This document shows, in pieces, positions 15,778 through 25,479 of a stretch of 64,000 nucleotides of DNA. The DNA lies in assembly GCF_034932105.1 (NCBI RefSeq), contig NZ_JAYGIG010000009.1:1-64000 (forward strand). Direction: 5' to 3'. A program made the translations under genes and the position numbers. Position 1 is the first letter of the stretch, and each line of letters starts with the position of its first letter. The notes under the pieces are model-generated. The model did not search any database. It saw nothing but the letters and a program-made list of their open reading frames with translations, and had not been told where the DNA came from. The DNA comes from Leptothoe sp034932105. GTDB lineage: Bacteria; Cyanobacteriota; Cyanobacteriia; Phormidesmidales; Phormidesmidaceae.

Positions 15778-17253
15778 ATGCGATTAGATATCAGGGAACT
15801 CAATCTAGGTTCAGATTCTGCCGAGCGGGACATTAATCTCGGTTTGGCAGAATATTTTTATCCCAACGCCACGTATCAGAAGTTTCTGAGCGGTCGTAAG
15901 ACTATTTTGGTGGGCAATCGGGGGGCGGGGAAAAGTGCCATTTTTAAGTACATTGCGACTACAGAAGCTCGCAAAGGAAACCTGATCCTCGAGCTATCTC
16001 CGGAGGAATATTCCTATGAGCTACTTTCGGATCACCTTGCCAGTGAGGAAGATGGATCTTGGCGGAAGCAAAGTGCTTACTCGGTAGCCTGGCAGTATTT
16101 ACTCTATACGTTAATTTTCAAAAGCATTGCCCAAACGAAGCGGGGGCTATTGCTGGGGGCGACTAAAAATATTTATGACTATGTGACCCGGCAAAACCTA
16201 TTTCAGCAAACCAGTTCTATCATTACGCTGGTCGATTATCTCAAACGCATTGAACAGGTCAAAACCAGCTCTAAGGCGGGGGGGCTGCGCAGCCAAGAAC
16301 TCCAGGCACTCTACAGTCTAGATGAAATTAAAACCCTGTTGCCCAGTCTGCAAACGGTGCTGCAAAATACCAAGATCAAGGTGCTGATTGATGAGCTAGA
16401 TAAGGGGTGGGACAATTCGGAAGATGCCAAGTTTTTTATTGCTGGATTATTCCAAGCGACTCAAAAGCTCAATTTGATCAGTCCCAATTTGCGGGTGTAT
16501 ATTTCGATTCGGCAGGAGCTGTTTGATAACATTCCTCAGATTTACGAGGATGCTCAGAAAATTCGCGAAGATGTGGAGGTGATCCGGTGGGGCAGAAATG
16601 AACTACTGGAGCTGATCGCTCGCCGTATTGCCCATTCCTTTCCCCAGGCAACGCAGTTGGATGCCCTCAAGCTTTGGCAGTCCATCTTCGTCGGCCAGAT
16701 GAAGTCTAGTGGGACAGAAACCTTAGACTATATTATTGACCGTACCCAGCTGCGTCCCCGGGAGTTACTGCAGTTTTGTAAACTCTGTGCTGAGCGGATT
16801 GAGTATTCTTTGGCGGGTCGGCGGATTGATGAGGTTGCGATCGCAACCGCCGAAGAAGCCTACTCTGAACAAAAAATCCGCGACCTCGCCTCAGAGTATC
16901 GATTTCACTATCCCCACCTACTCGATGTATTCGAAGTCTTTCGAGGCAAACGCAGCCAATACAAAAAGGAAGACCTGGACTATTTACTCTTAGCCATCGT
17001 TTGTGGGGAGTATGATGTCGAACGAGCCGCCACCTGGGTCTCTGACATGGACTACCTCGAACTCAAACAGATGCTCTGGAAAATTGGCTTTCTTAAAGCC
17101 TGGGTCCCCCACCGCACCAACCGACGCACCAGCCTTGCCGGGGCCTATTTGGGCCACTACGAAGTACCCACCATCAACCTGGAAAATATCGAGCGCTTTC
17201 GCATTCATCCAGCCTGCACTAGCTTTCTCCACCTAAAAGAGTCATCACCCTAG
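15778..17253 (+). CDS. P-loop ATPase, Sll1717 family
   Basis: The 491-aa protein matches the cyanobacterial Sll1717 family in its opening (LGSDSAERDINLGLAEYFYP) and carries Walker A GNRGAGKS at residues 46-53 and Walker B KVLIDELDKGWD at 201-212. It then has ISIRQELFDNIPQIYED, resembling the sensor region of KAP/STAND-like NTPases, and a C-terminal helical part that ends in a winged-helix-like region (about 400-491). The cellular role is unknown; related NTPases regulate membrane or conflict-system partners. The next gene, a membrane-anchored pentapeptide-repeat protein, starts 26 bases later on the same strand. Confidence 0.85.
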   Translation: MRLDIRELNLGSDSAERDINLGLAEYFYPNATYQKFLSGRKTILVGNRGAGKSAIFKYIATTEARKGNLILELSPEEYSYELLSDHLASEEDGSWRKQSAYSVAWQYLLYTLIFKSIAQTKRGLLLGATKNIYDYVTRQNLFQQTSSIITLVDYLKRIEQVKTSSKAGGLRSQELQALYSLDEIKTLLPSLQTVLQNTKIKVLIDELDKGWDNSEDAKFFIAGLFQATQKLNLISPNLRVYISIRQELFDNIPQIYEDAQKIREDVEVIRWGRNELLELIARRIAHSFPQATQLDALKLWQSIFVGQMKSSGTETLDYIIDRTQLRPRELLQFCKLCAERIEYSLAGRRIDEVAIATAEEAYSEQKIRDLASEYRFHYPHLLDVFEVFRGKRSQYKKEDLDYLLLAIVCGEYDVERAATWVSDMDYLELKQMLWKIGFLKAWVPHRTNRRTSLAGAYLGHYEVPTINLENIERFRIHPACTSFLHLKESSP

Positions 17254-17279
17254 ACTCCCCCAGCCGGTAAAATCACTCT

Positions 17280-18041
17280 ATGAAATGGAGATCCACTCGC
17301 CCAGACCACCCCGTTGAACGCTGGATGCAATCGGTGCCCACATGGGTAGTGGCAACTTTAGCCGTCATCGCCCTGCTCGCTCTAAAGGTGCTAGCAGTGG
17401 CTCCCGACATCCAACAGACCCTGGCCCCCCAAGTCCAATCGCAACAGTGGAAAGTCCTCAGCACCCTGCTCAGTGATATCGAATCAATCGCCGCTGTGAT
17501 CGCCGTTATCCTCTATCTCAAAGGGGCCCCTGATCGGCGGGCACAGCGGCACTATGATGCCTGGCGCGTGATCGATCTGGCCGCAGCCAATCAGATGTCC
17601 GTCAGTTATGCCCGATATCAAGCCCTAGAAGAACTGCATCGAGATGGTCGGTCTCTCCAAAGGCTAGAAGCCTCTAATGCAAACCTAGCTGAAATTGAAC
17701 TCCCCCAGGCAGATCTCCGATACTGCAACCTAAGCCTGGCTAACCTGAGCAAGGCCAATCTCAGGGGAGCGAATCTTCAAGGGGCTGACCTCAGGGCGAC
17801 TGACTTGCAATATGCCAACTTGAGGGGAGCCAACTTACAGGGCAGTAACTTACAGGGAGCCAACCTACGCAATGCCGAACTATGGGAAGTCAACTGGTGG
17901 GATGCGGACCTCAGCGAAGCGGAACTCCGGTGGGCAGATGTCCACATTGAAGATCTAGAAGGCGCACGTCTATGCCGGACGATTATGCCTGATGGTCAGC
18001 AACTGGATCGAGACTGTGCGGAACAGCGATCCCATGATTAA
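17280..18041 (+). CDS. Membrane-anchored pentapeptide-repeat protein
   Basis: The 253-aa protein has two predicted membrane spans (about residues 21-42 and 58-81), a helical linker (RRAQRHYDAWRVIDLAAANQ), and then about twenty pentapeptide repeats of the A(D/N)LxX type from residue 128 to 230 (ANLSKANLRGANLQGADLRA), which form a right-handed quadrilateral beta-helix. The C-terminus is an acidic cap (LDRDCAEQR). Pentapeptide domains can bind protein surfaces, sometimes mimicking DNA. It directly follows the Sll1717-family ATPase with a 26-base gap. The pair probably forms a membrane complex; no biochemical function can be given. Confidence 0.85.
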   Translation: MKWRSTRPDHPVERWMQSVPTWVVATLAVIALLALKVLAVAPDIQQTLAPQVQSQQWKVLSTLLSDIESIAAVIAVILYLKGAPDRRAQRHYDAWRVIDLAAANQMSVSYARYQALEELHRDGRSLQRLEASNANLAEIELPQADLRYCNLSLANLSKANLRGANLQGADLRATDLQYANLRGANLQGSNLQGANLRNAELWEVNWWDADLSEAELRWADVHIEDLEGARLCRTIMPDGQQLDRDCAEQRSHD

Positions 18042-18336
18042 ATCTGCCGCCCATCCCTAAGGGGTAATCTGCCTGGGTGATTAAACAATATAATTATGTG
18101 AATTTACGTAAAAGATAGGTCCTCCCTGGGTGACAGACCCCCATACACTATGGTCAAAATTACCTAGATCTCACAACGTCCATATCCAGGACAAAGACAT
18201 TGCTGATCCTCGGGATGATTGAATCTGAAAAAATTTGCCATGGGGCTCTTTTTGCTCGATCGATTTATCCTCTCAATCAGTAACAGCCAGAAACACCGGC
18301 CTGGCGGGCTCAATCCCGATGGAATCGAAGGATACT

Positions 18337-19275
18337 ATGGCCGATGGATGGGGAGATACCCCAGGTGCATCTCCGAGAGAATTAGTCCTCCCCAGGCAAT
18401 ATGCACCCGCTAGTCATCTGAACAGAGCCGGTGCCAAGCTTCGGGGTGCTAACTTTAGTGGCGAAAATCTCGCTCGGGCGAATTTCACCAGGGCCGATTT
18501 AAGGGGAGCCAATCTGGAGCGAGCCCAGCTGATATCTGCCCGCATGGCCGATATCAATCTGAGTGGAGCCAGCTTGGCCCACGCCAATTTAGCCGCTGCT
18601 AGTCTCCGACGAGGTAATTTACTGGGGGCCGTCTTAATGTGGGCCAACCTGACTCAGGCCAACCTGGCTCAGGCTAATTTAGGGGGTGCAAACCTCACCG
18701 AAGCTGAGCTGGATGAAGCGAATCTAACTGAGTCTGATCTCAGTAACACCATGCTGCGACGGGCACGTTTGGTGGGGGCAAATCTCACCCGGGCCCACAT
18801 GCATCGGGTGCATGCCAATGGGGGCGAACTCTACGGTATTAAAGGCCACGGTGCTCAGCTATATCAGGCCCATCTGCAGGCATGCGATTTACGCCAAGCA
18901 GATTTGACCCAGGCCAATCTCACCCAGGCCGATTTGACGAGTGCTAATCTCAACCAGGCTAATCTAACCGGCGCTAATGGCACCGGTGCCACGTTCCAAA
19001 AGGCGAATTTAACTTGGGCTAACTTGACCCACACCACATTGACCGCCGTCAATTTTCAACAGGCGATCCTGGACCATGCAGTCCTGATTAAAACTGAACT
19101 ATCAGGGGCAAATTTTTACGGTGCCCGTTTAGACCATGCCACGATCCAAGGCAGTCACCTCCGGGGGGTGCTCTGGCATCGGACTTCGGTCCAGGGAACG
19201 GTGTTTTGTAATGTGGTGGGGCTGACAGGGTTAGAGAAAGCTTGGTTGCGATCGCAGGGCGCGATCATCCACTAA
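18337..19275 (+). CDS. Pentapeptide-repeat protein
   Basis: The 312-aa soluble protein is almost wholly pentapeptide repeats (ANFSGENLARANFTRADLRG and onward), with a short break near the middle (GGELYGIKGHGAQLYQ) that may be a turn between two repeat blocks. No signal or membrane segment. I start at ATG 18337 because GAAGGA lies four bases upstream; an in-frame ATG at 18319 and a TTG at 18235 are alternatives. It is 295 bases from the previous pentapeptide gene on the same strand, so it may belong to the same cassette or have its own promoter. The 3' end overlaps the convergent methyltransferase gene by 11 bases. Confidence 0.82.
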   Translation: MADGWGDTPGASPRELVLPRQYAPASHLNRAGAKLRGANFSGENLARANFTRADLRGANLERAQLISARMADINLSGASLAHANLAAASLRRGNLLGAVLMWANLTQANLAQANLGGANLTEAELDEANLTESDLSNTMLRRARLVGANLTRAHMHRVHANGGELYGIKGHGAQLYQAHLQACDLRQADLTQANLTQADLTSANLNQANLTGANGTGATFQKANLTWANLTHTTLTAVNFQQAILDHAVLIKTELSGANFYGARLDHATIQGSHLRGVLWHRTSVQGTVFCNVVGLTGLEKAWLRSQGAIIH

Positions 19276-19984
19276 TCCTTAACCAAGGGCTCATAATCCG
19301 ATACACCGTTCCCTGCACCGTTGGCTGCCCCAAGCGTTCTAAGCTTCTCGGCAACGCCTCAAACTCAAACCCTTGGTCCCTCAGAGATTGCTGAAATTCC
19401 TGTTTGTGGGGACGGTCCGGATCCGACAGCCAGCATTCACCCCCCGGTGTTAACACCGTCGCCATGAGCTGAATCAACGGGGCAATGTTGCGCGCTTCGT
19501 AGATTACATCGGCCGCTAATATCAAAGGCACTTTTAGATCGTTCGGTGGGCAGCGCCAGTCCAAGGGCAGCGTGCGAAACTGTTCAAACCCATTCAGCCG
19601 AGCATTGCGCGCGGCAAACCCCAATGCCGCCACATCATAGTCACTGAAGACCACCTCCATCCCCAAGGCTAGGGCCACCAACCCCGGCAGTCCTAGCCCA
19701 CAACCCACTTCTAATACCTGCATCTCGGTGGACCAAGCCCGTTGGGCAATGGCCTCTCCCAGCATCAACGCCGACGGCCATAGCTCCGCCCAGTAGGGCA
19801 TATATTCATCCTGGTCAAAGGCCGCATAGGTGGTGGGGTGATCCAACAGCACGTCAATACTCACGGGGAGCATTAGGCGAAACTGTCGGGGAGTCTTCCC
19901 CTTAAAGGGAATAGCCACCAGCTGTTCAGTTGTCTCCGATAACACCTCGTCCGGTGTTGTGTGCAAAAATGGCCCAGACGTCAT
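19265..19984 (-). CDS. Class I SAM methyltransferase, METTL21/nicotinamide-type
   Basis: The 239-aa protein has the SAM-binding motif VLEVGCGLGLPGLVAL and the following acidic motif VFSDYD, with YMPYWAELWPSALMLGEAI upstream as in the lysine methyltransferase METTL21/METTL18 family. Its target is probably a protein lysine, but the substrate is unknown. Its start codon overlaps the stop of the RNase II gene by four bases (TCAT on the plus strand), so translation is coupled and the gene is last in the rpmG-rpsR-RNase operon. It converges with the pentapeptide gene and overlaps its end. Confidence 0.82.
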   Translation of the reverse strand: MTSGPFLHTTPDEVLSETTEQLVAIPFKGKTPRQFRLMLPVSIDVLLDHPTTYAAFDQDEYMPYWAELWPSALMLGEAIAQRAWSTEMQVLEVGCGLGLPGLVALALGMEVVFSDYDVAALGFAARNARLNGFEQFRTLPLDWRCPPNDLKVPLILAADVIYEARNIAPLIQLMATVLTPGGECWLSDPDRPHKQEFQQSLRDQGFEFEALPRSLERLGQPTVQGTVYRIMSPWLRISG

Positions 19985-22032
19985 GCCACCGCTTCACTGG
20001 TAACCACCGCTGCGGAGGCCAGCTCCAACCGGATAAAATCCTGTCGTGGATTGGCATGGACCACCCGGACATCGAAGCGCTCTCCCAGAAGCGGTGGCGT
20101 GTCAAATCGCATGGCCAGCTCCAAGCCCAAATCCTCAATAATGACTAATCCCAAATTTTCATGCTCCCGCAGCCACCTGAGCAGCATCACGGCCCAAGTA
20201 TGGTTGCCTTCGCGGCGCAAAAATTCTAACGCCCAGTAGCGTTTAGTTTGGCGTTCTACCGTCACCGCCTCATAGGCTGCCGTGGACACGCCCTGGGTAA
20301 GTTCTGTCATTTCTTCCGGAGAAAATGGCAAACTATCTCCCCGCAGATGGGCCTTGAGCTGAAAATGGGCCAGCAAGTCGGTATACCGACGGATGGGCGA
20401 GGTGACCTGGCTGTAGAAATCCAACCCCAACGTGGCGTGGCGAGCCGGACTAATACCCATCTCACTCCGGGGCATACAACGGCGAATGGCCGAGTCCCTG
20501 ACCCAGCCTGACGGGAGCTGCAATAACTCATTATCCGAGGGGAGTTCTGGTTCCGGCTGACTGCGGAATGGCATCGCCAGGGCATGGGCCTCACCATAAC
20601 GAGCCGCCACTTCCCCGGTCAAAATCATCATTTCTGCGACGGTTTGACGCGATAGGGAATTTTCCAACACATCAATCGTAATTTGTTCATCGATCACCTT
20701 AATCGATGACTCTGGCATATTGATGGAAATCGCCCCTTGGGACTTACGCCAATCCCGCCGTTTTTTGGCCCATTCAGCAATGGCATTCAGCTCTGGTTCT
20801 GCCTTGAGACCCAACTCCAACATTTCATCCACGTCTTCGTAGGTCAGCCGATAGGTGGGTTTGATCAGGCTGGTGGAAATTTCATACTCGTCAACGGCCC
20901 CCGCATCACTTAGGACGATGCCAAAACTCAAGGCACAGCACACCTCGCCCTGGCGCAGACTCATGGGGCCGGTGGCCAAAGCCTCAGGAAACATGGGAAT
21001 CATACCCGTGGGCAAATAGACCGTTGTGCAGCGGCGACGTGCTTCTAGGTCAATATCATCCCCTGGCAATAGCCATCGGGTGGGGTCTGCAATGTGGACC
21101 CAAATGCGTGCCCGACCGTCACTTAAGGTTTCTAAACTGAGCCCATCATCGATTTCACGCGTGCTCTCATCATCAATGGTGTAGACCTTGAGATGGGTCA
21201 AATCCAACCGGTCCGCATCTGCATCCGGGGGCGGATTATCGATACGCTGCTGCACCATGACACTAATCTCATCAGGAATTTGGATGGGAATTTGGCTACG
21301 CCGCAGCGCTAAGTTTTCGTGGGGACTCCACAATCTAAGATCCACCAACAGCTGAAACGCCTCTTCAGCTCCCAAGCCATAGCCTAGAGCTTTTAAAATG
21401 TCCTGGGCGGCTACTTTTTGGGAGCAATCTTCCCCTAGGGTCGCGTAGCGTTCTAACAGGTCTAAACGAGAACGATCCGTTTTTTCCCATTCTACAGAAC
21501 CAGGGGAGTCCGATGTCTCGGAGGACTGGTGGGCAGCGAGTGCTTGTTGCGATCGCAACAAAAAACCTTCCCACTCTAACTTTTGAGCCGCCTCGCGGGT
21601 CTGCTGATGGCGAACCTCATCCACCTGCTTGACCGAACGGGGCTCATAGCGATCACCCTTACGCTTAAAAAAAATCTTGTCGTTCGTAAGCAAACAATGG
21701 GCCGCGTAACACAGCGATGGTGACTGCTCTGAAAATAACAACAATGCCAAAGAAGCTGGGTCGGTCAACTCTCCAGCTTCATGCAAAAATTCCCAGGCAA
21801 CCTCTAGGTTATCTGAATCCAGATTCGGCTCCACCTCAGCCAGAAAAGCAGCTATATCCGAAGACTGATAGCTGCCATTCTCAATCGTGTAGGTAATCTG
21901 ACGAGGATGTAAAACATGGGGATGACCACTACCATCGACCACCACCCAGTTTTTTTTACCTTCTGGGCGATCGGCCACCCCCAATCGAGGGAGTCCCTGC
22001 ACCTTAAACTCGATCAGCGTTCCCTTTTCCAC
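19981..22032 (-). CDS. RNase II-family 3'-5' exoribonuclease
   Basis: The 683-aa protein has the RNB catalytic domain with the metal-binding block DDESTREIDDGLSLE near residue 300, then VHIADPTRWLLPGDDIDLEA and GMISPARHATLGLDFYSQVTSPIRRYTDL with the RxxxYTSPIRRY-type end. An S1-like C-terminal region follows. Smaller than RNase R and typical of the single cyanobacterial RNB enzyme, which matures and degrades RNA. The gene lies downstream of rpmG and rpsR with a 108-base gap, an order long known in cyanobacteria. Starts at MEKGTLIEFKVQ. Confidence 0.9.
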   Translation of the reverse strand: MEKGTLIEFKVQGLPRLGVADRPEGKKNWVVVDGSGHPHVLHPRQITYTIENGSYQSSDIAAFLAEVEPNLDSDNLEVAWEFLHEAGELTDPASLALLLFSEQSPSLCYAAHCLLTNDKIFFKRKGDRYEPRSVKQVDEVRHQQTREAAQKLEWEGFLLRSQQALAAHQSSETSDSPGSVEWEKTDRSRLDLLERYATLGEDCSQKVAAQDILKALGYGLGAEEAFQLLVDLRLWSPHENLALRRSQIPIQIPDEISVMVQQRIDNPPPDADADRLDLTHLKVYTIDDESTREIDDGLSLETLSDGRARIWVHIADPTRWLLPGDDIDLEARRRCTTVYLPTGMIPMFPEALATGPMSLRQGEVCCALSFGIVLSDAGAVDEYEISTSLIKPTYRLTYEDVDEMLELGLKAEPELNAIAEWAKKRRDWRKSQGAISINMPESSIKVIDEQITIDVLENSLSRQTVAEMMILTGEVAARYGEAHALAMPFRSQPEPELPSDNELLQLPSGWVRDSAIRRCMPRSEMGISPARHATLGLDFYSQVTSPIRRYTDLLAHFQLKAHLRGDSLPFSPEEMTELTQGVSTAAYEAVTVERQTKRYWALEFLRREGNHTWAVMLLRWLREHENLGLVIIEDLGLELAMRFDTPPLLGERFDVRVVHANPRQDFIRLELASAAVVTSEAVA

Positions 22033-22140
22033 CCACCTAGATCCTTGGCTTTGGGGTTTATAGTCGACATTACCGTAGCCCTAGAACCCTTAGGACGTGC
22101 CATAGGGACAGAACTCAGTTAATAGCGGTGAGTCTAGCGC

Positions 22141-22356
22141 CTAACCTTCGGTGTTAACGTAGGGCAGTAGTGCCAGTATGCGTGCACGCTTAATTGCAAC
22201 GGTTAAATCTCGCTGCTGCTTAGCTGTCAAACCCGTGATCCGACGGGGTAAGATTTTTCCCCGCTCCGTAATAAACTTACGCAACAGATCAACATCCTTA
22301 TAATCAATCTTTTCCTCGGGCTTAATAGGTGATACCCGACGGCGAAAATAGGCCAT
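22141..22356 (-). CDS. rpsR: 30S ribosomal protein S18
   Basis: The 71-aa protein has the S18 core KIDYKDVDLLRKFITERGKILPRRITGLTAKQQRDL and the end ALLPYV. It binds S6 on the platform of the small subunit. It starts nine bases after rpmG, and the pair is followed by an RNase II gene, the usual cyanobacterial order. Confidence 0.97.
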   Translation of the reverse strand: MAYFRRRVSPIKPEEKIDYKDVDLLRKFITERGKILPRRITGLTAKQQRDLTVAIKRARILALLPYVNTEG

Positions 22357-22365
22357 AGTGCTAGA

Positions 22366-22554
22366 TTACTTAATCTCTTTGTGAACAGTGTGGGTGTTGC
22401 AATGGGTGCAGAACTTTTTCAGCTCTAATCGACCGGTGGTATTCCGACGATTCTTTTGAGTGGTATAGCGGGAAACCCCTTTAGACCGCTTGTTGGGGTT
22501 ACTACGGCACTCCGTACACTCCAACGTAATAATAATGCGAACGCCTTTAGCCAT
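22366..22554 (-). CDS. rpmG: 50S ribosomal protein L33
   Basis: The 62-aa protein has the zinc-ribbon form of L33, with CTEC near residue 13 and CTHC near residue 47 (KFCTHCNTHTVHKEIK). Four cysteines are present, so this is the Zn-binding (C+) version. It is first in the operon rpmG-rpsR-RNase II-methyltransferase. Confidence 0.97.
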   Translation of the reverse strand: MAKGVRIIITLECTECRSNPNKRSKGVSRYTTQKNRRNTTGRLELKKFCTHCNTHTVHKEIK

Positions 22555-22673
22555 GATCGATGGTGCTAGCTAGCAAGAATTTTGACATAGGGGATCTATA
22601 ATGTCACACCGCTATGGACAGATGCAAGTCATAGAAAATCAGTTTTGCCCTCACAGGTTGCAATTAAGATCGC

Positions 22674-22714
22674 AAAGCCCAACATAGCAATGGTTTGAAC
22701 TATGTTGGGCTTTT
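22674..22714. terminator. Bidirectional hairpin terminator
   Basis: An 11-bp perfect stem GCCCAACATAG/CTATGTTGGGC with AAA before and TTTT after on the plus strand. It sits between glmM and rpmG, both on the minus strand; on that strand the tail is TTT, so it can end glmM messages. Confidence 0.8.
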
Positions 22715-22777
22715 CTAGATTGAGACTGTCGCAAAGGCTGTTGAACATAGATCGGTTCATCGTCAACAGCCGCCTAT

Positions 22778-24205
22778 TTAACTCGCCAAGTGCATCGATA
22801 CCACCTCAGCCAAGGCATCTGTCCAATGGTCAACCAGAGCAGCATCAGCCGCTTCCACCATGACTCGGATCAACGGCTCAGTGCCCGATGCCCGCACCAG
22901 TACTCGACCCTGCTCACCCATGGCCGACTCAGCTTTCATAATTGCCTGCTGCAAAGGCTCACAGCCTTCCCATTGAAGACGCGCCTCACGACTTTCCACC
23001 CGAATATTTTTCAATCTTTGGGGGTATGGAGCAAAGCTTTGGTCCAGCAGATCGGGTAGGCAGCAATCAGCACGTTTTAGCCAATCAGCCAGATGGAGGG
23101 CCGTGAGAATGCCATCTCCAGTGAGGCTATAGTGATGACACAGAATATGGCCCGATTGTTCGCCACCGAGCATAGCGCCCCGAGCAATCATTTCTGCATT
23201 CACATATTGATCCCCGACCTGGGTGCGCACCAAGGTTCCCCCTAGGTTTTCCCAGGCCCGCTCAAAGCCTAAGTTGGCCATCACCGTCGAAATAATCGTA
23301 TCGTCAGGCAACTGCCCCTGCTGTTTCAGGGTTTGGCCCCAAAAGTACAGAATATAGTCACCATCCACCACCCGGCCTTGACTGTCCACAGCCATTACCC
23401 GATCGGCATCCCCATCAAACGCAAACCCGATATCAGCATTATGTTCACTGACCGCTGCCTGCAGGGGTGCTAAATGGGTGGACCCACAGTTCACGTTGAT
23501 CCGATTGCCATCGGCCCGGCCATGAATCACAATCACTTCTGCCCCCGTGGCCTCAAACACCTTCTGGGCCACACCAGCTGCTGCACCCCAGGCGAGATCT
23601 AAGACAATGCGCATGCCGCTTAAATGGGCCTGGGTAGGAAACGGCTGGTGTAAAAAGTCAACATAACGCTCCACCAGTTCAGGGCGTTGATAGGTTTTAC
23701 CCCATTGGTTCCCAGGACTAAACGCACCCGCACAAGAGCCTTGGCGCAAGGCCTGTTCAATCTGCCCTTGGATTACCTTTTCTAATTTGGTGCCATTCGC
23801 CCCAAAAAATTTAATGCCGTTGTCAGCGGGTGGATTATGACTTGCTGAAATCATAATGCCACCAGCCGTATTCACGTCAGCTGCCATGTAAGCCACAGCC
23901 GCCGTTGGGCAGAGTCCCATATCCCAAACTTCTAACCCCGCCGAGGTCAGGCCCGCGGACAAAGCTGCCGCAATCATCGGGCTAGAGTTGCGGGAGTCTT
24001 GGCCGATCACAATCGCTCCCGGTTGCTGCTGACGCATAATTTGCCCCGCCCAAAAACCAACCTGTAGGGCCAGGGGAGCTGTGAGCAATTCCCCCGCTCG
24101 ACTACGAATTCCATCGGTTCCAAATAGGGGGGTGGTGGGTAAATCTAGGGGCTGCCAACCGTTACCAAAGTCAGCCTGCGGAAATCTAAGCGAAGACGCT
24201 ACCAT
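22778..24205 (-). CDS. glmM: Phosphoglucosamine mutase
   Basis: The 475-aa enzyme interconverts glucosamine-6-P and glucosamine-1-P for UDP-GlcNAc, hence peptidoglycan and LPS. The active-site Ser loop is MISASHNPPADNG, metal loop DGDADRV, sugar loop GGEQSGH and phosphate loop RASGTEPLIR. The N-terminus has about 30 extra residues ahead of LFGTDGIR, common in cyanobacteria. Start taken at ATG 24205; a GTG at 24226 is the alternative. Divergent from the DUF309 gene. Confidence 0.95.
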   Translation of the reverse strand: MVASSLRFPQADFGNGWQPLDLPTTPLFGTDGIRSRAGELLTAPLALQVGFWAGQIMRQQQPGAIVIGQDSRNSSPMIAAALSAGLTSAGLEVWDMGLCPTAAVAYMAADVNTAGGIMISASHNPPADNGIKFFGANGTKLEKVIQGQIEQALRQGSCAGAFSPGNQWGKTYQRPELVERYVDFLHQPFPTQAHLSGMRIVLDLAWGAAAGVAQKVFEATGAEVIVIHGRADGNRINVNCGSTHLAPLQAAVSEHNADIGFAFDGDADRVMAVDSQGRVVDGDYILYFWGQTLKQQGQLPDDTIISTVMANLGFERAWENLGGTLVRTQVGDQYVNAEMIARGAMLGGEQSGHILCHHYSLTGDGILTALHLADWLKRADCCLPDLLDQSFAPYPQRLKNIRVESREARLQWEGCEPLQQAIMKAESAMGEQGRVLVRASGTEPLIRVMVEAADAALVDHWTDALAEVVSMHLAS

Positions 24206-24289
24206 ACTTGACACTCCAAACGACACTCACTCACAGTGGAGAATAACATCTGTAAGTTTATGTAGATTTAAGGATTCCTATAGTCTGCT

Positions 24290-24742
24290 ATGACTGATTC
24301 CGTAAATTCGTCGATCTCTATCCATCAGCCAACTGAATTTTGGCTGGGGGTTGAGCAGTTTAACCAACGAAACTACTACGCTTGTCACGACACCCTAGAA
24401 GCCATTTGGATAGATGCAAAAGTCAGTGAGCAAGGGTTTTATCAGGGTATTCTCCAAATCGCTGTCGGGTTTTACCATCTAGGTAATCTGAACTGGCGAG
24501 GATCGGCCATTTTACTGGGGGAGGGGAGTCATCGCCTCGATGCCTATGGAGATGTCCATGGCGGCATTAATGTTACTGATTTAGCCACCCAATCCCTAGA
24601 CTGGCTTACGGCCTTACAGGCAACGGGGCCTGACCAAATCCAACAGCTAGCGTCTGTTTTATCGGGCTTACCCCTCGCATCAGAACCCTATAGGTTGGCA
24701 AGTGGGGAAACGTTAATTCCACCCACAATTCATCTGGCATAA
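24290..24742 (+). CDS. DUF309 family protein
   Basis: The 150-aa protein has the DUF309 signature NQRNYYACHDTLEAIWID, followed by FYQGILQIAVGFYHLGNLNWRGSAILLGEG. The His and acidic residues of the first helix pair are conserved in the family and suggest a metal or ligand site, but no activity is established. It is common in cyanobacteria. Divergent from glmM with an 84-base gap. Confidence 0.88.
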   Translation: MTDSVNSSISIHQPTEFWLGVEQFNQRNYYACHDTLEAIWIDAKVSEQGFYQGILQIAVGFYHLGNLNWRGSAILLGEGSHRLDAYGDVHGGINVTDLATQSLDWLTALQATGPDQIQQLASVLSGLPLASEPYRLASGETLIPPTIHLA

Positions 24743-24933
24743 CTTAGTGGATCGGGTGCAGCTCAGTCACAACCCTAGGGTTGGCCGTAACCCTGGCACA
24801 ACCTGACGGATATACTTACGTATAGATAAGTTCAGTCCAGTTAGGGCATAGTTTACGGAGATAGTCGCGGAGACAGTCATGGAACTGGGCGAGAACTTGA
24901 CGCTGATGAAACCATCAACGGTTAAATTAGGTA

Positions 24934-25479
24934 ATGGGCAGTAGCAAAAGGCTTAGCATGGTTCTACAGCGAGGACACAAGTTTAGATCCCGTTTCCCAA
25001 AACGTCTCCGGTATCTTGGTGCTGGAGTCTGGGCATTATTTTTAGTAGCTGCTAATTTAGTCACCCCTTCCCAGGCCCAATCCGGGGGCTCCATTAAGCT
25101 CCGTGCCGATGTTCAAGAAGCTGATGCCAATACGGGCATTATCACCGCCCGGGGCAATGTCAAGATTGACTATCCTGAAGAGGCAATTTATGCTACATCG
25201 GCTCAGGCTCAGTACTACAGCCGTGAACGGCGCATCATTCTGACGGGAAATGTATTTGTGCAGCAAGAGGCTAATACTCTACAGGCTGAAGTTGTCACCT
25301 ATTTAATTGATCAGGGGAGGTTCGTTGCCACGCCCAACGCTAACGAGCAGGTGGAATCAGTGTATGTTCTTCCCGAGCCCACTGATGAGCCCGCTGCGGC
25401 TCCCGAACCTGAACCTTTGACACCACTGCCAGTGCTGCCCGAGGAACTGCCTGATTTTGCTATCCCCACCGATGAATAG
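24934..25479 (+). CDS. lptA: LptA/OstA-family LPS transport protein
   Basis: The 181-aa protein has an N-terminal signal or anchor (YLGAGVWALFLVAANLVTPSQAQ) and an OstA beta-jellyroll (GSIKLRADVQEADANTGIITARGNVKIDYPEEAIYATSAQAQYY), which in proteobacteria bridges LPS across the periplasm. The tail is Pro/Glu-rich. Start possibly at ATG 24958 (MVLQR). The stop codon is followed immediately by the start of lptB, so the genes form one operon with the downstream permease. Confidence 0.87.
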   Translation: MGSSKRLSMVLQRGHKFRSRFPKRLRYLGAGVWALFLVAANLVTPSQAQSGGSIKLRADVQEADANTGIITARGNVKIDYPEEAIYATSAQAQYYSRERRIILTGNVFVQQEANTLQAEVVTYLIDQGRFVATPNANEQVESVYVLPEPTDEPAAAPEPEPLTPLPVLPEELPDFAIPTDE

